Shown one piece after another: positions 45,067-53,904 of a DNA stretch of 64,000 bases. Both the position numbers and the translations under genes were made by a program. The stretch's first letter is position 1; every line of letters starts with the position of its first letter. The notes below the pieces were generated by a model, which was not told the DNA's origin, did not search any database, and saw only the letters and a program-made list of their open reading frames with translations. The stretch lies in NCBI RefSeq assembly GCF_000526235.1, contig NZ_JAFR01000007.1, positions 62,001 to 126,000 of the forward strand, written 5' to 3'. This DNA is from Acholeplasma granularum ATCC 19168 (GTDB taxonomy: Bacteria; Bacillota_I; Bacilli_A; Acholeplasmatales; Acholeplasmataceae).

Positions 45067-46758
45067 ATGAAAAAATGGTGGATGGAAGCCATAGGCTACC
45101 AAATATATATAAAAAGCTTCAAAGATGGAAATAATGATGGTATTGGTGACCTTAAAGGTATTACAGATAAATTAGACTATCTACATCTACTTGGAGTTAA
45201 CTTAATTTGGATTACTCCATTTTACGATTCACCAATGGATGATAATGGTTATGATGTTAGAGACTACTTCAAAGTCGCTGATTGTTATGGTTCTATTGAT
45301 GATTTTAAAATACTTTTGAGTAAAGCAAAAAAATTAAATATTAAAGTTATACTTGATTTTGTCTTGAATCATACCTCAGATGAACACAATTGGTTTTTAG
45401 AATCTAGAAAATCTAAAAATAATCCTTATAGAGATTATTATATTTGGCAAAAACCAAAAGTTATCGATGGTATGAACCACCCACCTACTAATTGGGGTTC
45501 TTTCTTTGGTGGTTCTGCATGGAAATATGATGAGATTACTAATGAATATTATATGAAAATATTTTCCGATAAAATGCCCGATCTAAATTGGAAAAATGAT
45601 AAAGTCATAGAATCAATGATTGATATTGGTAAGTGGTGGCTTGATTTAGGTATTGATGGATTTAGACTTGATGCAGTATCACATCTTTCAAAAGCACCAT
45701 TTGAAGATTCTAAATTTTCTAATGATATTGTACTAGACTGGTTTAAGTTTTCTAATCTTCCCAATAATCATACGTATCTTAATAAAATGTATGAAGGACT
45801 TTTTAAACCTTATGATGTCTTTACAATCGGTGAAGTAGGTGGTCAAGCTAGTATAGATGAGGCCATAAAATATTCAGCATTCAAATCAAATGAATTATCT
45901 ATGGTATTTAATTTTGATCATAATTGGCATAACAATATTCACGATATTCTTGATTTAAAAGATTTAAAGGTAAATGTTTTAGCACTTAAAGAAACGCTTA
46001 ATAAGTGGCAAGAAACCTTTAAAAAGATTGGATGGTTGCCACTGAACTGGTTAAATCATGATCAGCCTCGTTTGGTTTCACACTATGGTAACCAAAACTA
46101 TCATAATGAGTCTGCAAAAATGCTTGCAACTATTATGTATTTATCTAGAGGAACACCTTTTATTTATCAAGGTGAAGAAATTGGTATGACAAATTTCCCA
46201 TTTAACGATCTGTCACAAATAGATGATATATCTACACTAAATAGTGTAAAAAATCAAATTAGTAAAAATCCTGATAACTCACAAGCAATTATAGATAAAG
46301 CTTTAATGACAACTAGAGACCATCCACGCACAATGATGCAATGGGATGATACTAAATTTGCAGGTTTCTCAGAAGTAAAACCTTGGTTTCATGTAAATCC
46401 AAACTATAAAATAATCAATGTAAAAGATCAAATGAATGATTCTTCTTCCATTTGGAGTTATTATCAAAAATTATTTAGTCTAAGAAGATTTTCTAAATAT
46501 TCAAATACACTAATATATGGAACATATGAAATGATTCATAAAGATGACCCTAATTTATTCATATATCTGAGAAAATCTGATAATGAAAAAATATTAGTAA
46601 TGGGTTCATTTAGTTCACAAAATCAATCATTTGACACAAGTAATTACCCTATTTTAGAAGTTATTATTCAAAATTATGATGATATTTCAATAGAAAATCA
46701 AATTATAAATTTAAGACCTTATGAATCAATCTCATATAAGGTAAAGGAGCAAAAATGA
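45067..46758 (+). CDS. malL: Alpha-glucosidase / oligo-1,6-glucosidase (GH13_31 type)
   Basis: 563 aa, no signal peptide. Starts WWMEAIGYQIYIKSFKDGNNDGIGDLKGI, typical of oligo-1,6-glucosidases and DexB/MalL. Regions: DFVLNHTSDEHNWF, GFRLDAVSHLS (nucleophile Asp; the Ala-Val after it fits alpha-1,6/alpha-1,4 oligosaccharide glucosidases), FTIGEVGG (acid/base Glu), LNHDQPR, and GEEIGMTN. It would trim imported oligosaccharides to glucose. The stop overlaps the malQ start by 4 bases. Confidence 0.92.
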   Translation: MKKWWMEAIGYQIYIKSFKDGNNDGIGDLKGITDKLDYLHLLGVNLIWITPFYDSPMDDNGYDVRDYFKVADCYGSIDDFKILLSKAKKLNIKVILDFVLNHTSDEHNWFLESRKSKNNPYRDYYIWQKPKVIDGMNHPPTNWGSFFGGSAWKYDEITNEYYMKIFSDKMPDLNWKNDKVIESMIDIGKWWLDLGIDGFRLDAVSHLSKAPFEDSKFSNDIVLDWFKFSNLPNNHTYLNKMYEGLFKPYDVFTIGEVGGQASIDEAIKYSAFKSNELSMVFNFDHNWHNNIHDILDLKDLKVNVLALKETLNKWQETFKKIGWLPLNWLNHDQPRLVSHYGNQNYHNESAKMLATIMYLSRGTPFIYQGEEIGMTNFPFNDLSQIDDISTLNSVKNQISKNPDNSQAIIDKALMTTRDHPRTMMQWDDTKFAGFSEVKPWFHVNPNYKIINVKDQMNDSSSIWSYYQKLFSLRRFSKYSNTLIYGTYEMIHKDDPNLFIYLRKSDNEKILVMGSFSSQNQSFDTSNYPILEVIIQNYDDISIENQIINLRPYESISYKVKEQK

Positions 46759-48224
46759 GAAAAGCCGGTATTTTATTACATATATCTTCACTACCATCTA
46801 ATTATGGTATAGGTACCTTTGGCGCTGAAGCATACAAATTTGTTGATTTTTTAAAGTCAACTAATCAATCATATTGGCAAATTCTGCCACTTGGACCAAC
46901 ATCATACGGAGATTCACCATATCAAACTTTTAGTGCGTTTGCTATGAATCCTTATTTTATTGATTTAGATTTTCTAATTAAAGAAAAACTACTTAAAAAA
47001 TCTGAAATAATAGATTCAACTACCTCTATTGATAATGTAGACTTTTCACGTCTTTACAATGAAAGATTCAAGGTTTTAAAAATTGCATTTGAAAGATTCA
47101 ATTTAAATGACACATATTTTAATGAGTTTTTACGTAATGAAGGCTACTGGTTAAATGACTATGCACTCTTTATGGCAATCAAAGAAAATCAGGAAAACAA
47201 CTCCTGGGAAACATGGCCAGATGCTTTAAGAAAACGTGAATATCATGCGATTGAAAAAGCAAAAATGGATTTTAAAGAAGCGGTTAACTTCCATTCATTT
47301 TTACAATATCAAGCATATAAACAATGGTATAATTTAAAAACTTATGCCAATAAAAATGGAATAGAGTTTATTGGAGACATGCCTATTTATGTCGCATATG
47401 ATTCATCCGATGTTTGGACTAAACCTCAATACTTTCAATTAGACGAAAACAAATTACCTATATTAGTTGCAGGTGTTCCAGGAGATAATTTTAGTCCTAC
47501 TGGTCAACTCTGGGGAAATCCTTTATATAATTGGGAATTATTAGAACGTGAAAATTATGCTTGGTGGATGGACCGTGTGCGTGCTAATACTTCAATGTTT
47601 GATATTTTAAGAATTGATCATTTTATTGGATTTGTTCACTTTTATGGTATACCATATAAAGACTTAACTGCTGAAAATGGTAAATGGTATAATGGTCCAG
47701 GTTATAAGTTTTTTGAAGCAATAAAACATAATTTAGGTGAAAAACGAATTATTGCTGAAGACCTTGGAATGATTACTGATGAGGTACGAGAGCTTCTTAA
47801 AAAAACTGGTTACCCAGGAATGAAGTTATTACAGTTTGCATTTGATTCTCGTGAAGAATCAGACTATATTCCACACTTATATCATGAAAATGTAGTTGCT
47901 TATACTGGTACGCATGATAATGAAACAACTGCACAATGGTTTAGTAATTTAAATTCAAAAGATTTAAAATATGCACTCAATTATATTAATCATCAAAAAG
48001 GATCAAAAACTGACTCACTTATAAAAGCAACACTAGCAACTGTTGCCAAAGATGCAATTATACCAATGCAGGATTATCTAAATTTAGGTAAAGAAGCAAG
48101 GTTTAATATTCCATCAACTTTAGGTGGTAATTGGGTTTGGAGATTACAAAAAGGTCAACTTGATCTTAAGTTAAAAAATAAAATCAAGTCATTTACTCAT
48201 TTATATGGTCGTTCAAATAAATAA
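46755..48224 (+). CDS. malQ: 4-alpha-glucanotransferase (amylomaltase, GH77)
   Basis: 489 aa, the normal bacterial size. Motifs: HISSLPSNYGIGTFG, ILPLGPTSYGDSPYQ, GDMPIYVAYDSSDVW, ILRIDHFIGF (nucleophile Asp), IAEDLGMIT (acid/base Glu), and YTGTHDNETTAQW (transition-state Asp). It joins short maltodextrins into longer chains and releases glucose. Translationally coupled to malL. Ends at a bidirectional terminator. Confidence 0.97.
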   Translation: MRKAGILLHISSLPSNYGIGTFGAEAYKFVDFLKSTNQSYWQILPLGPTSYGDSPYQTFSAFAMNPYFIDLDFLIKEKLLKKSEIIDSTTSIDNVDFSRLYNERFKVLKIAFERFNLNDTYFNEFLRNEGYWLNDYALFMAIKENQENNSWETWPDALRKREYHAIEKAKMDFKEAVNFHSFLQYQAYKQWYNLKTYANKNGIEFIGDMPIYVAYDSSDVWTKPQYFQLDENKLPILVAGVPGDNFSPTGQLWGNPLYNWELLERENYAWWMDRVRANTSMFDILRIDHFIGFVHFYGIPYKDLTAENGKWYNGPGYKFFEAIKHNLGEKRIIAEDLGMITDEVRELLKKTGYPGMKLLQFAFDSREESDYIPHLYHENVVAYTGTHDNETTAQWFSNLNSKDLKYALNYINHQKGSKTDSLIKATLATVAKDAIIPMQDYLNLGKEARFNIPSTLGGNWVWRLQKGQLDLKLKNKIKSFTHLYGRSNK

Positions 48225-48230
48225 TTATAT

Positions 48231-48269
48231 AAAATAAGGTAACCAAAATCATATTGGTTACCTTATTTT
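48231..48269. terminator. Bidirectional terminator after malQ and msrB
   Basis: AAAATAAGGTAACCAA / TTGGTTACCTTATTTT perfect 16-bp inverted repeat. Confidence 0.93.
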
Positions 48270-48271
48270 CA

Positions 48272-48682
48272 TTATGTAAACATACTTTTATATTCACCAT
48301 AACCAGCTTCATCTAAATCTTCATAAGCTATAAACTTTAAACTGGCTGAATTCATACAGTATCTAAGTCCACCTTTATCTTTAGGTCCATCAGGAAAGAC
48401 ATGACCTAGATGTATATCTGAGGCCTTTGTTCTTACCTCAATTCGAGTCAAAAAATGTGATCGGTCGATTTCATTTACTATGTTACCTAAATTAATAGGC
48501 TTAACAAACGATGGCCATCCACATCCAGCATCATATTTATCTAAAGATGTAAACAATGGTGTACCATCAGTAATATCAACATAAATACCTGGTTTAAAAT
48601 TATTCCAGTATTCATTTTTAAAAGGTGGCTCTGTGGCATTTTCTTTGGTTACTTTGTATTGAAGTTCTGTTAGATCTTTCAT
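48272..48682 (-). CDS. msrB: Peptide-methionine (R)-S-oxide reductase MsrB
   Basis: 136 aa. The MsrB motifs are clear: CGWPSF (about residue 54), [26 protein letters not shown], and the catalytic [12 protein letters not shown] near the C-terminus. The CxxC zinc pairs of some MsrB types are absent. Repairs oxidised methionine in proteins. It follows the SDR gene by 12 bases and is probably cotranscribed with it. Confidence 0.95.
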   Translation of the reverse strand: MKDLTELQYKVTKENATEPPFKNEYWNNFKPGIYVDITDGTPLFTSLDKYDAGCGWPSFVKPINLGNIVNEIDRSHFLTRIEVRTKASDIHLGHVFPDGPKDKGGLRYCMNSASLKFIAYEDLDEAGYGEYKSMFT

Positions 48683-48694
48683 TTTATAAGTTCC

Positions 48695-49513
48695 TTATCT
48701 TTTTAATAAAAACCAATCAAGTACTTTATCAGGTAAAATTCTTTTGCTAAATAATGCAATAAAACTTAATCGACCCATTCTATAGCGTGTCTTAGGATGT
48801 CTTGATTTAATTGCTTTATGAAGACTTTTTGCTACAACAATTGGACTAGAGCCCACACTTCCTTTAATATAGTCTTTTTCAGCTTGCTTCATTACATATT
48901 CAATCGTTTCTTTATATGCTGTATTTTCATTTAAATTTTTTGCATGTTCAAATGTGTTTTGCATAAATTCAGTTTTTATTAAGCCTGGTTCTAAAAGTAC
49001 AACTTTAATGTTAAACTGTTTGACTTCTAATCTTAAACTATCGCTTAATCCTTCAAGAGCAAACTTTGATGCATGATACCAGCCACCTAGTAGTGATGCA
49101 ACTTTACCTCCAATACTAGAAGTACTGATAATTTTTCCAAAATGCTGTTTTCTCATAATTGGTAAGACATGTTTTATCATATTTGCTACACCAAATAAAT
49201 TAACTTCGAATTGATTTCTTGCATCCTCTAAAGAAAGATCTTCAATAGGACCGTATAGTCCATATCCAGCATTATTAAATAACACGTCAATTCGTCCTTC
49301 TTTTTCATAAATATCATTTATCACTTTATAAACTAGTTCATTATCTGTTACATCTAAATACATTGTATGAATACCTTTTGATTCTAAATATTTTAATTTA
49401 TCTAATCTTCTAGCTAATGCATACACAATATATCCTTTTTGTTTAAGATAAATCGCACTTGCTCTACCTATTCCAGAGCTTGCCCCAGTTATAACAACAA
49501 CTTCTGCTTTCAT
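48695..49513 (-). CDS. Short-chain dehydrogenase/reductase
   Basis: 272 aa. Rossmann motif VVITGASSGIGRAS (NAD(P)-binding), NNAGYG, catalytic Ser (STSSIGG) and YHASKFALEGLSD (YxxxK). Arg-Arg-Leu after the second strand (ALARRLDKL) hints at NADPH use. The C-terminus has a hydrophobic patch (FIALFSKRILPDKVLDWFLL). Substrate unknown. A GAGGTGAT ribosome binding site precedes the ATG. Upstream, 49514-49683 shows only a possible promoter. Confidence 0.9.
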   Translation of the reverse strand: MKAEVVVITGASSGIGRASAIYLKQKGYIVYALARRLDKLKYLESKGIHTMYLDVTDNELVYKVINDIYEKEGRIDVLFNNAGYGLYGPIEDLSLEDARNQFEVNLFGVANMIKHVLPIMRKQHFGKIISTSSIGGKVASLLGGWYHASKFALEGLSDSLRLEVKQFNIKVVLLEPGLIKTEFMQNTFEHAKNLNENTAYKETIEYVMKQAEKDYIKGSVGSSPIVVAKSLHKAIKSRHPKTRYRMGRLSFIALFSKRILPDKVLDWFLLKR

Positions 49514-49683
49514 TATAAATCACCTCTTAAGTTTATTTTATCAAAATACCAACACATAATGATTTTAAGACTTTAAATTGTAGTGAATTTAAAAAAAGTC
49601 TACTTTTTATTTTCTTGCGATTGTAATTGTAAAACAATAGCCATTCAAATAATCTTTCTTAGACTTTTAACCTTGTTTTGATA

Positions 49684-49717
49684 TAAAAAAACCTCCATAA
49701 TCTAAATTATAGAGGTA
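49684..49717 (-). terminator. Terminator after the formate/nitrite-type channel gene
   Basis: Minus strand ACCTCTATAAT / ATTATGGAGGT then seven T. Confidence 0.9.
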
Positions 49718-49725
49718 TTTATGAA

Positions 49726-50364
49726 TTATTCAAATTTTGTTTTCCCTAGTTTTTCAATACCATTTAATAAAATTGCACCCAGACCATTACCTAATATCAT
49801 AATAATATATGCAATAACCATATACCAAGACCACTGATTTGCTAGATAAAAGTAAAATATATTTGCAATAGAATGTTCAAAACCTAGTATAACAAAAATA
49901 GCTACAGCAAATATATTTATAACAACTTTTGCTGTGTCATTTTTTGCTCTTTTATAACCATCAACACCTAAGTACATCATCATTCCACAAAGTATTGATA
50001 ATCCAAAAATTTCTAAAATGTTTCTAGATAATTTTATATCAACAACTGCTTTTGCTTGATCAATAATTACTTGATAATTAGATAAGTATAAAATACTCGC
50101 AATAAGTAATCCACCAATCATATTACCTAATATAATCAATAAAATTTCAATCATATACTTTTTATCATTATCGATGAGATAACCAACTCTCCCAGTATAT
50201 AATTTAAAATTTAATGATACTACCGTTAATAATCCAAATCCGAATAAGAATGCTCCAAGTATGCCCTTTCCATCAGATTTTAAGAATAAATAAATAGTTC
50301 CAGCTATTGCAATTAAAGAGCCCGCCATTACAGCGCTTAAAATAGTTTGTATGTGTTTTTTCAT
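49726..50364 (-). CDS. Formate/nitrite transporter (FNT) family channel
   Basis: 212 aa, shorter than typical FocA/NirC (about 250-280). Six hydrophobic helices. The conserved central motif FEHSIANIFYF (His of the channel; FNT consensus xxEHxxANMxF) and the N-terminal region AGSLIAIAGTIYL with KLYTGR after the second helix support FNT. It most likely exports formate or lactate from fermentation, or moves related anions, with the acetate-type transporter at 53 kb. Own promoter and terminator. Confidence 0.85.
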   Translation of the reverse strand: MKKHIQTILSAVMAGSLIAIAGTIYLFLKSDGKGILGAFLFGFGLLTVVSLNFKLYTGRVGYLIDNDKKYMIEILLIILGNMIGGLLIASILYLSNYQVIIDQAKAVVDIKLSRNILEIFGLSILCGMMMYLGVDGYKRAKNDTAKVVINIFAVAIFVILGFEHSIANIFYFYLANQWSWYMVIAYIIMILGNGLGAILLNGIEKLGKTKFE

Positions 50365-50461
50365 AGTAAATTAAACCTCGCAATATAATTATACGAGGAA
50401 TACAATTATATTCAAGTATAACTATAATAAACTAGAAGTTTATGTGTTTTATAAAGATATT

Positions 50462-51208
50462 TTAAGACAATTTATGTTCAATTGACTCTAGGAAATCACT
50501 TGTACGTTTTTTAGTCGGATTTTCAAAGATAACCTGAGGTGTACCAATCTCAACAACTTCGCCTTTATCCATAAAAACTATACGGTTACCAAAGTTTTTT
50601 GCAAAATCCATTTCATGTGTTACTACAACCATATGCATACCTAAACCAACTAATTCTTTCATAACAGACAACACTTCTCCAATCATTTCAGGATCAAGTG
50701 CTGATGTGGGTTCATCAAATAAAATGACTTTAGGTTCCATACATAAAGCACGGGCGATTGCAATTCTTTGTTTTTGTCCACCACTAAGTTTATTTGGAAA
50801 TTGATCTTTTTTATCTAATAATCCAACTTTTTCTAAATAAAATAATGATCGATTTGTAGCAGTTAATTTATCAAGATGTAAAACCTTTATTTGTGCTAAA
50901 TTTAAGTTTTCTAATACACTAAGGTGAGGAAATAAATTAAAACTTTGGAAAACCATACCTACATCTTTACGATGATGATTGATGTTTATTTCCTTAGAAT
51001 TAATATTTTTATTATTATATATAATTTCACCAGTAGTTGGTTGTTCCATTAGATTTAGAGTTCTTAGTAATGTAGATTTGCCACTTCCTGATGGACCAAT
51101 AATCACAGTAATACCTTCATATATATCTAGACTAATGTTATTTAAAGCGACTGTGCCATCATCAAATTTCTTATACAAATCTTTAATTTCAAATAATTTA
51201 TTTTGCAT
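50462..51208 (-). CDS. Amino-acid ABC transporter ATPase
   Basis: 248 aa. Walker A GPSGSGKST, MVFQSFNLFPHLSV (Q-loop), signature LSGGQKQRIAIARAL, Walker B VILFDEPTSALDPEM, and VTHEMDFAKNF (H-loop), characteristic of the polar amino acid (GlnQ/ArtP) subfamily. Overlaps the permease end by 11 bases. Last gene of the binding protein-permease-ATPase operon under the T-box leader. Confidence 0.95.
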   Translation of the reverse strand: MQNKLFEIKDLYKKFDDGTVALNNISLDIYEGITVIIGPSGSGKSTLLRTLNLMEQPTTGEIIYNNKNINSKEININHHRKDVGMVFQSFNLFPHLSVLENLNLAQIKVLHLDKLTATNRSLFYLEKVGLLDKKDQFPNKLSGGQKQRIAIARALCMEPKVILFDEPTSALDPEMIGEVLSVMKELVGLGMHMVVVTHEMDFAKNFGNRIVFMDKGEVVEIGTPQVIFENPTKKRTSDFLESIEHKLS

Positions 51209-51875
51209 CTTGAAGTCTCATCCTTTTTTCTAATTTAGTCATCAACTTAGATGTTGTAAATGTTAGTACAAAATAAAGTAGAGCAGTAATTATATATACT
51301 TCTTTTGTTTGGTAAGTAGCAGTTTTTACAATTTGAGCGCTATACATTAGTTCTGCAATACCCAAATACATAAATATCGATGTTTCTTTTATTAATGTTA
51401 CAAATTCATTACCAAGTGCAGGCATAATATTTTTAATTGCTTGAGGAAGTATTACATAGATCATTGTTTGATTTGTTGTCATACCTAAACTAAGTCCTGC
51501 TTCTTTTTGACCACGATCAACAGATAAAATACCAGCTCTTAATGTTTCTGATACATATGCACTACTATTAATTAATAGTGCAAACATACCTAGTAAAAAT
51601 GCCCCAAAATCCATTCCAAGCACAGTCATAACTGGTAATTGAACCATTGCATATATTAACATCACTTGAACCAGTAGAGGTGTACCACGAATAACTTCAA
51701 CATATGATGAACCAATAATGTTTAGTACTTTATATTTAGATAATCTAAAATATGTAGGAATAATAGCAATTAATGTACCAAAAATGACGGCTATTAAGGC
51801 AAATATAATTGTAACCATTAATCCTTGTAAAAGTGTTTTTAAATAAAATAAATCAAATATAAATGAAAAGTCCAT
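51198..51875 (-). CDS. Amino-acid ABC transporter permease
   Basis: 225 aa of the HisM/ArtQ family: five helices with the RGTPLLVQVMLIY motif (about 63-75) and the EAA loop QKEAGLSLGMTTNQTMIYVILPQAIKN (about 122-148). It works with the binding protein upstream and the ATPase downstream. Starts 2 bases after the binding-protein stop. Confidence 0.95.
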   Translation of the reverse strand: MDFSFIFDLFYLKTLLQGLMVTIIFALIAVIFGTLIAIIPTYFRLSKYKVLNIIGSSYVEVIRGTPLLVQVMLIYAMVQLPVMTVLGMDFGAFLLGMFALLINSSAYVSETLRAGILSVDRGQKEAGLSLGMTTNQTMIYVILPQAIKNIMPALGNEFVTLIKETSIFMYLGIAELMYSAQIVKTATYQTKEVYIITALLYFVLTFTTSKLMTKLEKRMRLQDAK

Positions 51876-51877
51876 GA

Positions 51878-52687
51878 TTAACTATTTAATAAAACATTAT
51901 CAGCTACAAATTGGTCCATTTTTCCAGATGATATAAGTTCATCAATTACATCATTGATTAAATTTAATAATACTACATCACCTTTTTTAACTGCAACTGC
52001 AGAACCGTCTTCAGGATTCCCAATTAAAAATTCTGCTATAGCAAGACCACTTACATTATTTACATAACCTTGTGCTACTGGTTTTTCCAAAACAACACCA
52101 GATAATTGATTTTCTGTCAGCCCCATTACTAGATTAGGAACAGCTTGAATGAATTGTTTTTGTGCTTTAAGAAATAAATCTTCTACATAATCTTGTTGAA
52201 TTGAGCCTAATTGTGCACCAATTCTAATATTAGATTTATCTAGTGATTCAATAGAGGTATATGTTGCTAAGTCAGCTTCTTTGATTAACATAACTTGGGT
52301 TGCCATATAATATACATCAGAAAAATCAACTATCTTTGCACGTTCTTCTGTTGGTGTCATAGCAGAAATGACAAAATCAACTTTACCATTTTTAAGATCT
52401 TCTAATAAAAAGTCAAAACCCTTATTAATAACCTTTAAGTTTTTACCAAGAGCTTTAGCGATTTCTTTAGCAATCTCAATATCTATACCTACAACTGTTT
52501 GATTATTGTTACCATCATTGATTAACCATTCATATGGTGCATAATCTGCTGATGTTCCCATTGTAATATAAGAATCATATGATTCATCAATTACGAATGT
52601 AAATGTGTTTGAACTGCCCATATCACATCCAATTAATAAAGCTACCAAACTTAATAATACCGTTAAAACTATACTTTTTTTGATCAT
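51878..52687 (-). CDS. Amino-acid-binding lipoprotein of an ABC transporter (probably arginine)
   Basis: 269 aa from the ATG at 52687; AAGGAG lies 10 bases upstream, and the longer frame to 52717 has no such site. Signal peptide with lipobox LIGC (about Cys21). Family 3 binding protein: YITMGTSADYAPYEW, VGIDIEIAKEIAKALGKNL, DFVISAMTPTEERAKIVDFSDVYYMATQ with the Arg/Asp that hold the amino-acid group, and IGAQLGSIQQDYV. The T-box leader upstream has what looks like a CGU (Arg) specifier, so arginine is the likely substrate (inference). Confidence 0.88.
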   Translation of the reverse strand: MIKKSIVLTVLLSLVALLIGCDMGSSNTFTFVIDESYDSYITMGTSADYAPYEWLINDGNNNQTVVGIDIEIAKEIAKALGKNLKVINKGFDFLLEDLKNGKVDFVISAMTPTEERAKIVDFSDVYYMATQVMLIKEADLATYTSIESLDKSNIRIGAQLGSIQQDYVEDLFLKAQKQFIQAVPNLVMGLTENQLSGVVLEKPVAQGYVNNVSGLAIAEFLIGNPEDGSAVAVKKGDVVLLNLINDVIDELISSGKMDQFVADNVLLNS

Positions 52688-52721
52688 TTTCTTTCTTCTC
52701 CTTTTTTTAAATGACAAATAA

Positions 52722-52757
52722 AATAAAAACGTCCCATAGATAAAACACTATAGGACG
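52722..52757 (-). terminator. Second T-box terminator
   Basis: Minus strand CGTCCTATAG / CTATGGGACG (one G-U) with an 8-base loop, followed by five T; overlaps the competing antiterminator of module 2. Confidence 0.88.
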
Positions 52758-52879
52758 ATTAAATAAACCGTGGTACCACCTAAATTCTAACTTTTCTTAA
52801 AATCAAAAAAATTAGCACTTAAAAACGTTAACGCCGTTATTTACGTTTAAACCTAACTTAATGAGAGTAATTGTACCTT

Positions 52880-52916
52880 ATAAAATAAAATCCCTAGACA
52901 ATAAAATGTCTAAGGA
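52880..52916 (-). terminator. First T-box terminator
   Basis: Minus strand TCCTTAGACA / TGTCTAGGGA (one G-U), loop TTTTAT, followed by TTTTATTTTAT. Confidence 0.88.
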
Positions 52917-53117
52917 CGAATTAATCGCGGTACCACCTTAGTTCTAGAATAAATCTAGCACTTGTATCGTTAACGCCGAACTACGTTTAAACCTCATCTA
53001 GTTTCGATTTAAAAGCTCCAAAGCACGTTCATTTACTACTTTTACTGATTTACACCAACCATCAGCTCTCTTTAAAAAGAAACATAAATTACTACTCTTT
53101 TTCATCGCTTGTCAAAC

Positions 53118-53146
53118 ATTATAATGCAAGTTATAATAAAATGCAA
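53118..53146 (-). promoter_or_regulatory. Promoter of the T-box leader and amino-acid transporter operon
   Basis: Minus strand TTGCAT (53141-53146), 17-base spacer, TATAAT (53118-53123). Confidence 0.8.
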
Positions 53147-53176
53147 TACCAAAATTATATTTTATTTATTTACCTG

Positions 53177-53725
53177 TTATAATGGGAAAACTTTTTTGCC
53201 AAGTTCTTCATTAACAATTTGGCCAACAGCACTATACATAGCAAATAAACCTGTAATAATACCAACGTAACCAGCAACCATCGTAATAAATGAAATACCT
53301 GTGAAATCACCAAGTGCTAGAAGGTAAAATAACAATGCTAATGACCCAAATACTAATTTAGTAATAGTATTATGAGTGATTGTACCTACTGCCATGAAAG
53401 TTGTAAATATAGCCCATAATAATAAGTAAAAACCCATAGATGTTAGATCAGCAGTTAGTGCTGGATATTCAGACGGGTATAACCAAATAATTACTAGTGA
53501 TAACCAAAAGAAACCATAAGCTGTAAATGCTGTTCCACCAAAGTTATTATTGTTTTTAAATTCTAAAATACCTGCAACAATTTGTGCTAACCCACCTAAA
53601 GCAATACCCATAGCAATAATTACTAATGTAAGCTCAGTAATACCTGCATTATGCAAGTTTAATAATATTGTTGTCATACCAAAACCTAGTAAACCTAATG
53701 GACCAGGATTCATCTTTTTTGTCAT
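53177..53725 (-). CDS. Acetate/succinate transporter, GPR1/FUN34/YaaH (SatP) family
   Basis: 182 aa with six helices. The N-terminus NPGPLGLLGFGMTTILLNLHN matches the family signature (NPxPLGLxxFGxTT), and AYGFFWLSL is the second conserved stretch. Exports or imports acetate, a likely fermentation product. Single gene; RBS AAGGAG before the ATG. Confidence 0.9.
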   Translation of the reverse strand: MTKKMNPGPLGLLGFGMTTILLNLHNAGITELTLVIIAMGIALGGLAQIVAGILEFKNNNNFGGTAFTAYGFFWLSLVIIWLYPSEYPALTADLTSMGFYLLLWAIFTTFMAVGTITHNTITKLVFGSLALLFYLLALGDFTGISFITMVAGYVGIITGLFAMYSAVGQIVNEELGKKVFPL

Positions 53726-53904
53726 GTTAATCTCCTTTATTTTTTACATTTAGATATATTGTATCTTATTTCATTGGTAAATAAAAGACATAAAAAAACA
53801 ATTGTTGAATATTTATTCATATATGTGAATAAAGACACCATAATTTAAATTTTTTATGTTTAATTTGGTACAATGGTATTATCTTATAATAAGTAGGTAA
53901 TCAT

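Larger units (their letters stand above)
52722..53111 (-). promoter_or_regulatory. T-box leader with one Stem I and two antiterminator/terminator modules
   Basis: Read on the minus strand. Stem I: AGAGTAGTAA (near 53087), AGAGAGCTGATGGTTGGTG (53053-53071), and TGAA-CGT-GCTTTGGAGC (53015-53031), where CGT (53025-53027) is the probable specifier, an arginine codon. Module 1: GGTTTAAACGTAG (52981-52993), CGGCGTTAACG and AAGTGCTA (52956-52980), T-box AAGGTGGTACCGCG (52926-52939), terminator 52880-52916. Module 2 repeats the same elements: GGTTTAAACGTAA (52841-52853), CGGCGTTAACG and AAGTGCTAA (52812-52840), T-box AGGTGGTACCACGG (52768-52781), terminator 52722-52757. Between the modules are only about 27 bases, too few for a second Stem I. 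Confidence 0.92.

Noticed and set aside
52741-52860. A second complete T-box unit in the leader
   Set aside because: The antiterminator and terminator are present but only about 27 bases precede its Stem II-like element; no Stem I fits, so it is reported as a partial module.
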